From: DASSFG01 sp035547915
Lineage (GTDB): Bacteria; Planctomycetota; Planctomycetia; Pirellulales; JAICIG01
Length of the DNA: 64,000 nucleotides
Direction of reading: 5' to 3'
Assembly: GCA_035547915.1 (NCBI GenBank)
Contig: DASZTS010000121.1
Location: forward strand, 67,443 to 131,442
Shown here: positions 1-9,741 of the stretch, in pieces
Layout: every line of letters starts with the position of its first letter
Position numbering within the stretch: position 1 is the stretch's first letter
Notes under the pieces: model-generated
What the model was told of the DNA's origin: nothing
The model's database searches: none
What the model saw: the letters and a program-made list of their open reading frames with translations, nothing else
Position numbers and translations under genes: made by a program

Positions 1-460
1 AACGGAACCCGAGGATCAGGATGCAGCTCAATTCGTTCTTCGGCGCCCAAACGAGGGCCATCGCCATCACACCGTAGATGATGGCCGAGGCCCCGAGCGA
101 CCCGCCTTCCTCGGCGCCCAGCATGCAGGCCTGCTCCAACCCGCATTGCAGCACGCCGATGCCCAGGTAGACGGCCAAGAACCGCCACCAACCGAGTTTG
201 CCTTCGACCACCAACCCGAACGCCCACAGGAAGACCATGTTCCCCAGCAGGTGCAAGAACCCCGCGTGCAGGAAGTTGGAGGTGATCCATTGCAGCGGGT
301 GCAGCCCGTCGCCGTAGACGAGGATCCACGGCGCGGCGTCTTCGGCCGGCAGCGCGCCCGACGCGATGGCAATGAACACCACCGTGTTGATCAGCATCAC
401 ACCGCCGGTCGCCCACGGCAGGTGATAGATCGGCGCGTCGGTATTCCAGGGAACGAGCAC
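1..460 (-). CDS. Rhomboid-family intramembrane serine protease (N-terminal part; runs off the window)
   Basis: Read on the minus strand from a GTG at 460, the frame stays open to the window edge. It gives a protein starting VLVPWNTDAPIYHLPWATG, a typical planctomycete rhomboid N-terminus. A first hydrophobic segment follows, then the motif HAGFLHLLGNMVFLWAFG, which is the rhomboid loop/TM2 histidine-asparagine region, and then GASAIIYGVMAMAL, whose GxS contains the expected catalytic serine. The catalytic histidine of the later membrane helix lies beyond the window. Rhomboids cleave membrane proteins within the bilayer. The substrate is unknown. GTG 460 was chosen because no other start occurs in frame upstream and the homologous N-terminal pattern begins there. 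No clear ribosome-binding site is visible. Confidence 0.88.
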   Translation of the reverse strand, partial: MLVPWNTDAPIYHLPWATGGVMLINTVVFIAIASGALPAEDAAPWILVYGDGLHPLQWITSNFLHAGFLHLLGNMVFLWAFGLVVEGKLGWWRFLAVYLGIGVLQCGLEQACMLGAEEGGSLGASAIIYGVMAMALVWAPKNELSCILILGFR

Positions 461-554
461 GGCTTGGGCCCCCGCGGCATGAGTCGCAGAGAGAGTGTGT
501 GAACCACGCGAACATACTAATGGCCGGTATGGTCGGCCACAACTTGGCGCGCGA

Positions 555-680
555 GATGGGTCGCGCAAGTTCGGCCATGCGGGCGGATCGAGAATTGAAA
601 GTGGTCGACCATCCCGCCAGTCTATCCGCGACCCGTCCCGTCGGGAAAAATCCGCCAGTTAGAGTGAACCCGCCCATCGG
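555..680 (-). pseudogene. Deleted duplicate of the 1955-2398 membrane-protein gene start
   Basis: Bases 584-680 closely match 2368-2465, which is the first codons (MVDHFQFSIR) and upstream region of the membrane-protein gene ending at 1955. Bases 558-586 match 1898-1926, which lies downstream of that gene. The copy therefore looks like the same locus with the 440 bp in between removed. Both parental junctions contain ggcgg, so the deletion probably ran through this short direct repeat. Only about ten codons of the gene survive and no function is expected. Confidence 0.7.
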
Positions 681-738
681 TGGCCCCTTCTTCACCCGGC
701 CGCTCTGGCGCGGTTTAATGGTCGAAAAGGAGCCGATC

Positions 739-1149
739 ATGCGGTTTTCGCTTCGATGGCTGTTCGGTGTCGTGGCGTTTGTCGCGGCGGGCTTCTGCTG
801 CTTGGTCAACGCATCGCGGCCGATAGAGCTATTGCTCGCTGGCCTGCTTTATGTCTTTCTCGGCGTCTCAATCATGGGTGCCTTATTCGCTCGCGGAGAG
901 CGCCGGGTTTTTTGGGCCGGCTGTGTGGTAACTGGGGCTGTTTGCTTTGCTTCCGATTACCTACCACCATTGAAGATCTATCGCCCTTGGGACGTCGTCG
1001 AAGCGATCTTCGGCTACCTCCGGCTGGCCGTGTGGCACGATAAATCGAGCCGGCCGTCGCATGCCGAACGAGCGTGGGTTTCTCTGGTGGCGATCACAGT
1101 GACGTTCATGGGCGGTACCATTGCAACCTGGTTCCGCAAGAATCACTAG
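739..1149 (+). CDS. Small multi-pass membrane protein, function unknown
   Basis: The 136-residue protein begins MRFSLRWLFGVVAFVAAGFC, a start seen on many short planctomycete membrane proteins of unknown role. Three to four hydrophobic segments are visible: about residues 7-27, 33-52, 58-75 and near the C-terminus (VSLVAITVTFMGGTIA). The ATG at 739 is chosen over a longer upstream frame, because that frame runs through the degenerate duplicate at 555-680. The A/G-rich stretch aaaaggag just before the ATG may serve as ribosome-binding site. The gene stands alone between repeats. Confidence 0.65.
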   Translation: MRFSLRWLFGVVAFVAAGFCCLVNASRPIELLLAGLLYVFLGVSIMGALFARGERRVFWAGCVVTGAVCFASDYLPPLKIYRPWDVVEAIFGYLRLAVWHDKSSRPSHAERAWVSLVAITVTFMGGTIATWFRKNH

Positions 1150-1624
1150 AATTTTCCGGGCAACCGAACGTTTTGGGCAACCCTCACCATGACCCGACGG
1201 TTTCAGGTCAGCTCGGACACGCAGTTATGGAGCGATTGACCGTTCGCGAGGCCAAGTCGGCGCGTTTCCGCTCGTGTGCCGACGGCTGTTACAGCCGGAT
1301 GCGTCGGTGGAAGGGGTCGATGCCGCCTCGCGGGTGATGCTGATGCGGGGACCGTTGAGAGCCTGTCCGAGAACCGATGTCGCGACAGGAACGATTCGAC
1401 TCGCCAGCAGGTTTTCGGATCGGCTCTAAATGGTTCCCTGCCCTTCAACGCGGAATCGAATTAGGCTGCCAATTATTACGGGAGCACTATGATAGGGAGT
1501 TGGTTGGCGTGCTGGTTACGATAACCAAAGCGTATCGCCACCCAATCGCCACGACGGAAGATGGTTGCGTAAGGTTTGGCCGCCAATTCATTGTGCATAA
1601 CCTCGGTACGAATGAGTCGCTGGT
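1150..1624. other. 475 bp without a supported gene
   Basis: This gap holds a 26 bp sequence (1357-1382) repeated in reverse at 16371-16396. A stretch of less GC-rich sequence at about 1440-1620 stays open on the plus strand (1377-1649). It shows no recognisable family, no ribosome-binding site and no codon bias like its neighbours, so I did not call it a gene. Confidence 0.5.
1357..1382 (+). repeat. 26 bp interspersed repeat, copy 1
   Basis: The 26 bases around gcctgtccgagaaccgatgt recur, reverse-complemented, at 16371-16396. There they lie directly against a roughly 100 bp palindromic element. Here no such element follows. Confidence 0.7.
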
Positions 1625-1822
1625 ATGCGCCGCTTCCAGTTCACCCTGAAAACGCTGCTCTGGTTGATGGTCGTGGTGGGGGCCTTCCTCGCGGGGGCTG
1701 AATGGCAACGGCGGAAGTGGGCGACCGAGAGGCGATTCTTGCTAGACAGGGCCCGTGGCGGACAATACCAGACCGCGGAGGGCGCGGCCGAACAAGATCG
1801 TTCGCCGCTTCACTATCCTTAG
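1625..1822 (+). CDS. Short single-anchor protein, probably truncated
   Basis: The 65-residue product begins MRRFQFTLKTLLWLMVVVGA followed by FLAGAEWQRRKW. This is one N-terminal membrane anchor with the basic cytoplasmic start and WQRRKW end typical of small planctomycete proteins. Related proteins usually continue into a longer alpha-helical tail. Here the frame runs on for only about 35 residues of unrelated-looking sequence, so a frameshift or truncation is likely. It lies in a patch of decayed and duplicated sequence. Confidence 0.4.
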   Translation: MRRFQFTLKTLLWLMVVVGAFLAGAEWQRRKWATERRFLLDRARGGQYQTAEGAAEQDRSPLHYP

Positions 1823-1954
1823 CGGCTGTCGGATCCGAACCGCCCGCTTCCCAGGCACGCCCACGAAACCCGGCGCCGCCCGCGCCCAGCAGCGCTCGGG
1901 TCGCGCAAGTTCGGCCATGCGGGCGGGACAAGCCTGGCGTCGGTGGGTAACGGG

Positions 1955-2398
1955 TCATTTCGAAATCGGATTTTCTGAGAGATGGCCCGGCTGCCCCTGC
2001 CGGGGCCAGAAGAGCGAATGGATACCGACGGCAAGCAGGCCGTTAATGGGGGCGAAACACCAAAATCCCATATCGGCATATTGCAGCAGGTGCAGCGCGT
2101 TCGGAGTGCCACGAAACTCGAAACCGAACTGAGCGAACTCAAAAAACCAGAGCGGCACGAGAAACGTTGTCAGCAGAGCGATCGCACAAGGAATGCTCGC
2201 GCCAACCCAGAAACTCCGCGCTTTGCCCGCGGCTTGAACCGAGGCGACGAGCGAAACAGTGGAGAACACGATGCCGACGAGCAGCAGCGCAACACATGAC
2301 TGCCACGGAGGCTGAGCGACCATTGCTCCGGCGGCGGCGCCGACGGCCGCCGTGACGACCAGGAGCAGGCGGATCGAGAATTGAAAGTGGTCGACCAT
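1955..2398 (-). CDS. Small membrane protein with C-terminal APINGL motif, function unknown
   Basis: The 147-residue protein starts MVDHFQFSIRLLLVVTAAVG and has four hydrophobic segments, at about residues 9-27, 33-52, 68-90 and 118-136. Its C-terminal segment contains MGFWCFAPINGLLAVGIHS. That segment resembles the end of the small protein at 14998-15207 (FWCAAPINGLFAVFCHW), so the two belong to one unnamed family. The first codons and upstream DNA are duplicated at 584-680. Nothing in the neighbourhood indicates the role. Confidence 0.65.
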   Translation of the reverse strand: MVDHFQFSIRLLLVVTAAVGAAAGAMVAQPPWQSCVALLLVGIVFSTVSLVASVQAAGKARSFWVGASIPCAIALLTTFLVPLWFFEFAQFGFEFRGTPNALHLLQYADMGFWCFAPINGLLAVGIHSLFWPRQGQPGHLSENPISK

Positions 2399-2516
2399 CC
2401 CGCCAGTCTATCCGCGACTCGTGCCATCGTGGAAAAAATCTGCCAGTCAGAGTGGACCAACGCCCGGCGGCGAAGTTACTCGACGGGACCGATACCGGGT
2501 TGCTGTCGGGCCGCCC

Positions 2517-2550
2517 TCACCCCAACCCTCTCCCGGCGGGAGAGGGGGTG
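2517..2550. repeat. GC-rich hairpin repeat, possible terminator
   Basis: The segment contains ccctctcccggcgggagagg, a near-perfect palindrome with an 8 bp stem and a three-base loop, preceded by ctcaccccaac. It lies 15 bp beyond the stop codon of the last gene of the minus-strand operon (2565), a place where a terminator would be expected. There is no clear T-run after the hairpin, so it may instead be a REP-like repeat. Confidence 0.45.
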
Positions 2551-2564
2551 TGCGCTGTTGGTCT

Positions 2565-4784
2565 CTAGCGTTGCCGGCCGGTCCAGGTGGCGAAACAGGA
2601 TTCGACGACGAGGAGGCCGAGCATGGCTATGGCGAGGGTGCGCCAGATCTCTTGACCGCGAGGGGCGACGGGCGCGTCGGAGGCGGAGACGGCGGCGATG
2701 ACCTGCGGTTGGAAGGTGCCCCACAGACCGCGCAGATCCGCCGCCGGGATCCGTGCCAGTTGGCTCTCGCGGCGATCGGGAACCACCGCGTAGAGATCGG
2801 TCCGCTCGCCCGAGCCGATGACGTTCCAGGCGAGTTTGTAGAGGCCGGCCCGTTGCGTGTCGGCGAAGACCAGCGTCTTCTGGTCGGGCGCGGTCGCAGG
2901 GGTTTCGGGGCGAGTCGGTGTTTCGGGGCGGCCGGAGACGGAGTGGGCTTCCGTGGCATCGGTGACGCGCAGCGGCTGGGGCTTCTCGGCGGAGGGCGTT
3001 TCGATGCTGGGTGCGGGCGGGCCGAGCTGTTCGCCGGCGGGCAGCTCGTGCCGCAGCGCATCGCCGGCCGTGAGTTGGCGGCTCCCGTCGTCGGAACGCA
3101 CGGTGGCGGCACACGCTTCGCGCATGCCCAGCACGTAGCTCGGCTCGGTGGGCCAGTCGCTCCACAGCTTGTCGGCCGTGACGGTCCAGAGCACGACGCG
3201 ACCGCGGCCGAAGGTCTTCTCGATCACGGCGGGCGACGACTCGGCGTTGTTCCACCGCGCCAACACACGCACGTCGGGGTGTTCCTTCTCGGCCAGCTTC
3301 ACCTGCAAATAACGCCGCACCTTGATGCGTTCCAACACGGCGGGGCTGAGCTGCTTGAGCGCGTCGAGCGGGCCCGGCGCGCCCCCCTCGATCACCAGGC
3401 CGGAGAATTCTTCGTCGGCGACGGTCTCGGGCGCGGCCGGCAGCAGACCCGCGCCGTCGCGATAGAGCAACTGCGTGTACACCGTCGCGTCGACCTGTTC
3501 GCCGGGGAAGATCATCAACCCCGTGCCGGCCGCCACCTGGCGTTCCAGGCGGGTGATCTGGTCCTGCCCCAGGCTGCCGATGTTGGCCAGCACGATCAGG
3601 TCGCTGTCGCCCGCCGGCAACGTGGCCCATTCCGAATCGGTCACCACCTGCACGTGGAAGGTGTCGGTGTCGGTGGCACCGATGTCGAGGGCCGAATGCA
3701 GGAAATCGACCTCGCCCGAGAGCGGTTCGCTCGAAGGCTCGCCGTCGACGAGCAGGATGTTCACCTGGTCGCGCACCGAGCAGACGGCGGCCCGCCGGTT
3801 GTCGGCCAGCAGGGCATCGTCGGCCAGGGCCAGCTCGACCCGATGCAGGCCGGCTTCTTGGAACGTGGCGGTCAGCTCGATGCGGGCCGTCTCGCCCGCC
3901 GCGATCGTGGGCAGGTGGATCTGCGTCGGCTTGCCATCGACCGTCCAGGTCGCGTCGGAACCGTTGAGTTCGCTTTCGGTGGCGTTGTGTAGGACGGCCT
4001 CGAACGCCGTCGCGCCGCCCACCCGCGCCAGCCGTCCGACCTGCTTGAGATCGGCCAAGGCGACGTTCGAGGTCCGCTCGCTGCCGGCGTCGAAGATGCG
4101 CATCTCGATCTGCTGCGACGACCAGCGCGTGCCGATCGGGCTGATCGTCTCGTCCCAGCCGGCCCGCCGCAGATCGGTGATCAGCGTCACGTCGCGGATG
4201 GGATACGAGCCGCTCATCAGCAGTTCGTCGAGCGATTGCACGACCGGTTCCCACGAGACGAACACGTCGGCCGGCTCCAACTTCGAGATGAGCTGCACGG
4301 CCTCGTCGTGGTTCGTGAGTTCCACTTCGCGCAGCAACGGTTGCCGCGGTTGCGAGGCGAGCAGCAGCGTGAAGCGGTCCTTCGGCCCGATCGCGTCGAG
4401 CAATGTCACGGCCAGCTCCTTGGCGCGGTCGAAGGCCGATCGGCCGCCGTCGCGATAGCCCATGCCGAGCGAATCGTCGATCACCAGGATCTGGCTGCTG
4501 CGGCTGCGCCCGCCCAGCCATTTGCCCAATCCCGAAGCATGCAGCACCGGCCGGGCCACGAAGAGGAACAGCAGCACGATCAACAGCGTGCGCAACAGCA
4601 GCAACAACAGTTGCTCGATGCGCACGCGCCGCCGGTTGCGCTGGATCGAGAGCTTGAGGTAGTGCATCGGCGCCCAATCGACGCGGCGGAAACGGCGCCG
4701 GAAGAGCAGGTGGATGATGATCGGGATCGCCGCCAGCGTCAGACCCCAGAGCAGCGGCGGGCTGAGGAAACCGAGGGAATTCAT
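2565..4784 (-). CDS. BatA-type membrane protein with degenerate von Willebrand A region
   Basis: The 739-residue protein opens with MNSLGFLSPPLLWGLTLAAI and a BatA N-terminal domain (about residues 1-80). This has two membrane segments around the LLFRRRFRRVDWAPMHYL signature. A VWA-like region follows from about residue 96 (ILVIDDSLGMGYRDGG). The metal site normally reads DxSxS, but here it is DDSLG, so the last serine is missing and metal binding may be lost. The middle and C-terminal parts form a large periplasmic region, closed by a hydrophobic segment near the end (LAIAMLGLLVVESCFA). The gene lies 9 bp after the DUF58 gene and is the last of the run. Families of this type work with MoxR ATPases in envelope-associated protein assembly. 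The actual client here is unknown. Confidence 0.85.
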   Translation of the reverse strand: MNSLGFLSPPLLWGLTLAAIPIIIHLLFRRRFRRVDWAPMHYLKLSIQRNRRRVRIEQLLLLLLRTLLIVLLFLFVARPVLHASGLGKWLGGRSRSSQILVIDDSLGMGYRDGGRSAFDRAKELAVTLLDAIGPKDRFTLLLASQPRQPLLREVELTNHDEAVQLISKLEPADVFVSWEPVVQSLDELLMSGSYPIRDVTLITDLRRAGWDETISPIGTRWSSQQIEMRIFDAGSERTSNVALADLKQVGRLARVGGATAFEAVLHNATESELNGSDATWTVDGKPTQIHLPTIAAGETARIELTATFQEAGLHRVELALADDALLADNRRAAVCSVRDQVNILLVDGEPSSEPLSGEVDFLHSALDIGATDTDTFHVQVVTDSEWATLPAGDSDLIVLANIGSLGQDQITRLERQVAAGTGLMIFPGEQVDATVYTQLLYRDGAGLLPAAPETVADEEFSGLVIEGGAPGPLDALKQLSPAVLERIKVRRYLQVKLAEKEHPDVRVLARWNNAESSPAVIEKTFGRGRVVLWTVTADKLWSDWPTEPSYVLGMREACAATVRSDDGSRQLTAGDALRHELPAGEQLGPPAPSIETPSAEKPQPLRVTDATEAHSVSGRPETPTRPETPATAPDQKTLVFADTQRAGLYKLAWNVIGSGERTDLYAVVPDRRESQLARIPAADLRGLWGTFQPQVIAAVSASDAPVAPRGQEIWRTLAIAMLGLLVVESCFATWTGRQR

Positions 4785-5685
4785 CGTCGTTTCCTACAGT
4801 TTCCCGTGCTTGTGCTGGCCGAACGGCTGCATGCGCTCGCGCGCGTGCAGGTAGTGACTGAGGGCGTTGCCGATCTCCTCGTCGGTCCGCATCAACAGAT
4901 AGTCGATGGCCCGGCCGCCGCACGTCGAGCGCACGCCGTCGACGAACTCTTGCATCGCGGCGCGGTAGGCGTTGCGGAAGACCCACGGCTCGCCGAACAG
5001 CTCCTCGGTCCCTTCGATGTCCTTGAACAACACCAGGTCGTCGAAGGGGAGGTCCAATTCGTCGCGGTCGAGCACGTGCACGATGAGGATCTCGTGGCCG
5101 CGGTATTGCAGGCGCGAGAGCCCGTCGTAGAACGAATCGAGCTCGGTGAGCAGGTCGGAGACGATGATCACCAGCCCGCGCTTGGTCAACTGCTCGCCGA
5201 GCGTCTGGAGCACGGGGCCGAGCTGCGTCTCGCGGTCGGGCTTGGCGTTCTCCAGTTCTTCGACGATCCGCACGAGCTGGGCCTGCGTGGCGGCGGGCGG
5301 CAGCAGCTTGCGCCGCTGATTGTCGAACAACGCCAGCCCGACCGGATCCTGCTGCCCGACCAAGAGCGTGGCCAGCGAAGCGACGACGGTGGCGGCGTAG
5401 TCGAACTTGTTGAGCGGTCCCGAGCCGTAGCGCATCGAGGCGCTGGCGTCGAGCACGATCGTGCAGCGGAGGTTGCTCTCCTCCTCGAATTGTTTGATGT
5501 AATAACGGTCGGTGCGGCCGAAGACGCGCCAATCGAGCCGGCGCAGGTCGTCGCCCGGCGAGTATTCGCGATACTCGGCGAATTCGACGTTGAAGCCGTG
5601 GAACGGGCTGCGGTGCAGGCCGGAGATCGTGCCTTCGACCACACGCCGCGCTCGCAGGCCGAGGCCCGCGATCCGAGCCAGGACT

Positions 5686-6738
<1,053 letters not shown>

Positions 6739-6786
6739 AGATGTTCCTCGGTGTTGTTCAAAACGTGCTGCGTTCCGTTCGTCCGC

Positions 6787-7860
6787 TCAGCGTTGATACA
6801 CGGGCAGGTACTTGTACGGCAGTTGCAGGATGATGAGCGCGATCGCCGTGCCGTAGGTCTTGCCGATGCCGTCGCCGTTCCACGACCCCTCGCCCTTGTC
6901 CTGCGATTGCAGCAACTGGTCGCGCGTGGCCGGGAAATATTCGTCCCAATACTTGTCGCCGGCCATGTAGTAGCCCTGCGAGGCGTAGAGGTGCGTGTAG
7001 AAATCGTGTCCGCCCCCTTTGCTCCAGCCGGACTGCCCCTTGAACTGCCGCCACACGTAGTCGAGGCAGCGCTCGGCCACGGGGTCGTCGAACTCGCCGG
7101 CGTTGTAGAGCGTGGCCACGGCGGCGGCCGAGATGGCCAACCGCGGACCGCCGCCCGAGAAGAGCGAGTAACAGATGCCCCCTTCGGGCGTGCTACAGCG
7201 ATCGATATAGCGCACGGCCTGTTCGATCGTTCCCTTGGGCACGACGAAGCCGGCGTTGTGCGCGGCCCGCAACGCTTGCACCTGCGTGACCGTGACCGAG
7301 CCTTCGTCGCCGGAGCCCGGAATGTAGGTCCAGCCGCCGGCGCCGCTCTGGCCGCGGGCCGTCAACTGCACCGCGGCGTTGATCGCGTCGCGCGTCTTGG
7401 CCCGCTGCCCCTCGTTGGTCTCCATGCCGTAGACCGACGCCAGGAACAACAGCGCGAATCCGTGCCCGTGCATCGGTTGTCCCGATTCCTCGCTCGGTCC
7501 CGTCAACAGACCGGAGGGGGTCGAACAGCCGACCAGGTAATCGAGCGTCGACTGAATCTGGGGCGCATAGTGGCCGCGGGTGGGCGTGTTGCCGTGGGCC
7601 AGCAGGGCCATGCCGGCCAGCGACGTACAGGCGATCGGATAGGCGCGGCCGCCGCCCCCTTCGTGCCAGCCGCCGTCGCTCCCCTGTGTGCGCGCCAAGA
7701 AATCGAGCCCCAACTTGACGGCCTTCAGCGTCTCGGGCGTGATGTGCTTCGGCAGCACTTCCTCGGCGCGGGCCGAGCGGACCGCCATCGAAAGGAGCCC
7801 GGCGACAACCGAGACACAGATGGCAAGAGAGCGCACCGTGCGGGGTCTGTCGTGTTTCAT
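6787..7860 (-). CDS. Secreted prenyltransferase / squalene-oxidase-repeat protein
   Basis: The 357-residue product (start at 7860) has a signal peptide (MKHDRPRTVRSLAICVSVVA, cleavage likely after ARA). It then has several alpha/alpha-toroid repeats of the prenyltransferase and squalene oxidase type, with glycine-tryptophan turns such as QGSDGGWHEGGGGRAY, SGAGGWTYIPGS and GSWNGDGIGKTYGTAI. The DxDD motif of true squalene-hopene cyclases is not seen, so this is probably a binding or structural member of the fold. ATG 7860 is preferred over a start 36 bases upstream because GGGAGGA lies 5 bases before it. Planctomycetes often encode such proteins next to MoxR clusters. Confidence 0.85.
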   Translation of the reverse strand: MKHDRPRTVRSLAICVSVVAGLLSMAVRSARAEEVLPKHITPETLKAVKLGLDFLARTQGSDGGWHEGGGGRAYPIACTSLAGMALLAHGNTPTRGHYAPQIQSTLDYLVGCSTPSGLLTGPSEESGQPMHGHGFALLFLASVYGMETNEGQRAKTRDAINAAVQLTARGQSGAGGWTYIPGSGDEGSVTVTQVQALRAAHNAGFVVPKGTIEQAVRYIDRCSTPEGGICYSLFSGGGPRLAISAAAVATLYNAGEFDDPVAERCLDYVWRQFKGQSGWSKGGGHDFYTHLYASQGYYMAGDKYWDEYFPATRDQLLQSQDKGEGSWNGDGIGKTYGTAIALIILQLPYKYLPVYQR

Positions 7861-7905
7861 CCGTCCTCCCTCATCGCGTTCCGTTGTGCCGGGCAATGAC
7901 GACTG

Positions 7906-8862
7906 CTAATTCTGCGCGGTCTTGGCGTCGGCGGGCAGTATGCTGAAGCGCACCATCAGCTTGACGCGGAAAGGAATCTCGGCGAACTGCTCCGACGAGA
8001 TTTCCGGTTCGTGGGCTCGCTTGCTCGAGGGCATGGTCTGTCCCCAGGGGGTCGTCACCAACTGTTGGTCGTCGCCCGAGACGGCCACTTCCTGCACGCC
8101 CAGCACGTCGCCCAACTTGATGCCGTTGAGCTTGGCCAGACGCTTGGCCCGGGTGCGGGCGTCCTCCACCGCGTTCTCGTAGGCTTCCTCGCGGAGCTTG
8201 TTCAGGTCGCGCACGATGAATCGCACGAGCGTGCTGTTGGCCTGCTGGCCGTAGCGCCAGGCCATGTTCATCTCGGCCTGCGTCGGGCCGACGCTGGCGC
8301 CCGAGTCCTTCGCCGTATCGAGCAGCTTGCCGACCGTTTCCATGACCTGTTCCGCCGTCAGATCGCGAATGCCGGCCAGCCGCAGTTGCAACGCGCTGGA
8401 GATCTCGACCTTGGCCTTCACCGTGTTGGTGGGCATGCCGCGCCACATCATCTGCATCGCCTCGGCCGACGCCTGGTCGGCCAACGAGACGCCCAGTTCC
8501 GAGACCTCGAGCTTCTCGAGCTTCAGCTTGTCGAACGCTTCGAGCGTGCGGCGCTTGGTGTCGCGGTATTTGATGATGGCGTCGCCCGTCAACTCGGCCG
8601 AGGCCGTGGCCCGCAGGCTGATCTCGACGACGTCGGGCTTGGCGACCGTTTCTCCGGTGCCGAAGACGGTGATACCGGGCGTGTGGCCGTTATCGGCCAT
8701 CATGACCTGCGCCGAGCCGTGCGAGGTGCCCAGGAGCAGCACCAGGCTGGCGCCGACGACGAAGGCCGCCCATTTCAGGTCGCTGAGCAAGGGGCGGATA
8801 TGCGAGTAGAGAGTATGTGGGAAGAGCATTTGCTGCCGACTCTTTCTGTAGGTTGACGTCAT
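7906..8862 (-). CDS. SIMPL-domain (DUF541) periplasmic protein, paralogue 1
   Basis: The 318-residue protein has an N-terminal hydrophobic segment (about residues 29-47) and then a SIMPL/DUF541 domain beginning GITVFGTGETVAKPDVVEIS. It includes the block SAELTGDAIIKYRDTKRRT, shared with the next two genes, and the conserved tail region AVEDARTRAKRLAKLNG. The C-terminal strand (FAEIPFRVKLMVRFSILP) closes the domain. DUF541 proteins are periplasmic or membrane-anchored and poorly understood. One is the E. coli oxidative-stress protein YggE. It is the third of three tandem paralogues, 39 bp after the second. Confidence 0.85.
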   Translation of the reverse strand: MTSTYRKSRQQMLFPHTLYSHIRPLLSDLKWAAFVVGASLVLLLGTSHGSAQVMMADNGHTPGITVFGTGETVAKPDVVEISLRATASAELTGDAIIKYRDTKRRTLEAFDKLKLEKLEVSELGVSLADQASAEAMQMMWRGMPTNTVKAKVEISSALQLRLAGIRDLTAEQVMETVGKLLDTAKDSGASVGPTQAEMNMAWRYGQQANSTLVRFIVRDLNKLREEAYENAVEDARTRAKRLAKLNGIKLGDVLGVQEVAVSGDDQQLVTTPWGQTMPSSKRAHEPEISSEQFAEIPFRVKLMVRFSILPADAKTAQN

Positions 8863-8901
8863 TCGGTACGTAGATCGCCTAGTGAAAACCCGAGCCGCAC
8901 G

Positions 8902-9741
8902 TTAATGAGCCTCCGATCCTTCCACATCCGCTTTCGGTCTCTCCGCTGGCGGATGAAGCAGTTCGAATCGCACGCGCAGCGAAACGCGCACGGGAATGTC
9001 GCGCAGGCTGCTCGACACGATCCGGCCGTCGCGTTCTCGCTCGAGCTCGCCCCCATAGAGGGCGTAGACCGTCTCCGAGATCGCCATGGGAATCGCTTCG
9101 GCCATCGCCCCTTGTTCGGTCGCCGCCGATACGTCTTGCACGCTCAACACACGGCCCAGGCGGCCGTCGGCGAGCGTCGCCAGCTTGGCCGCCTCCTCGC
9201 GAGCCTGCGCAAAGGCCTTCTGCGAGGCCGTCTCACGCACGGCCTTGGCGTCGCGCACGACGAAGCGGATCATCGTCTCTCCCGCTTGCGGCTCGTCGCC
9301 CTTGATGCCCGCGTCCTTCACCGTGTCGATGACCTTGCCGGCCAGCGTCAGCAGATCGTCCTCGGAGAGGTCCTTGATGTCGGTTATCACCACGCGCAGG
9401 GCGCGGGCGATCGTCACCTGCGGACGGGCACGCTCCTCGTCGGTCGTGTCGCCGATGGAGAGTGACTGCGGTTGCACATGCAGTTGCTTGACGTTGAGCT
9501 TCTTGAAGGCGTTGTTCACGCGGCGCAGGTGGTCGCGATACTTGATGATCGCATCGCCCGTCAACTCGGCCGACCCCGAAGCCAACACGTCGATCTCCAA
9601 GCAGTCGGGCCGGATGAGCGATTCTCCCTGCCCCATCACGGTGATCCCGAGATCGTCGGCGGCCATCGCCGGCGCCGTTCCCATGATCGCCGTTCCGATC
9701 AGCGCCCACAGCGCCATACCCGATCGCCGCGTTCCGTTCAT
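8902..9741 (-). CDS. SIMPL-domain (DUF541) periplasmic protein, paralogue 2
   Basis: The 279-residue protein has a signal peptide (MNGTRRSGMALWALIGTAIM, then GTAPAMA). The SIMPL domain starts LGITVMGQGESLIRPDCLE and carries the shared block SAELTGDAIIKYRDHLRRV. ATG 9741 overlaps the stop of the preceding paralogue by four bases (ATGA), so the pair is probably translationally coupled. The frame is open far upstream, but that sequence is the antisense of the neighbour and not part of the gene. It is shorter than paralogue 1 because it lacks the middle insertion present there. Confidence 0.87.
   Translation of the reverse strand: MNGTRRSGMALWALIGTAIMGTAPAMAADDLGITVMGQGESLIRPDCLEIDVLASGSAELTGDAIIKYRDHLRRVNNAFKKLNVKQLHVQPQSLSIGDTTDEERARPQVTIARALRVVITDIKDLSEDDLLTLAGKVIDTVKDAGIKGDEPQAGETMIRFVVRDAKAVRETASQKAFAQAREEAAKLATLADGRLGRVLSVQDVSAATEQGAMAEAIPMAISETVYALYGGELERERDGRIVSSSLRDIPVRVSLRVRFELLHPPAERPKADVEGSEAH

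Noticed and set aside
1377..1649. 90-residue plus-strand open frame
   Set aside because: No recognised family, no ribosome-binding site, and codon use unlike neighbours. Part of it runs through the 26 bp repeat. Kept only as part of the gap description.
2476..5532. A very long open frame on the minus strand in another reading frame of the MoxR-BatA region (and similar long frames on the plus strand at 50241-53915 and 55081-57603)
   Set aside because: They are antisense or frame-shifted shadows of the BatA/DUF58, rpoC and rpoB genes. They have no domains, and their length is explained by the GC-rich codon bias of the real genes.
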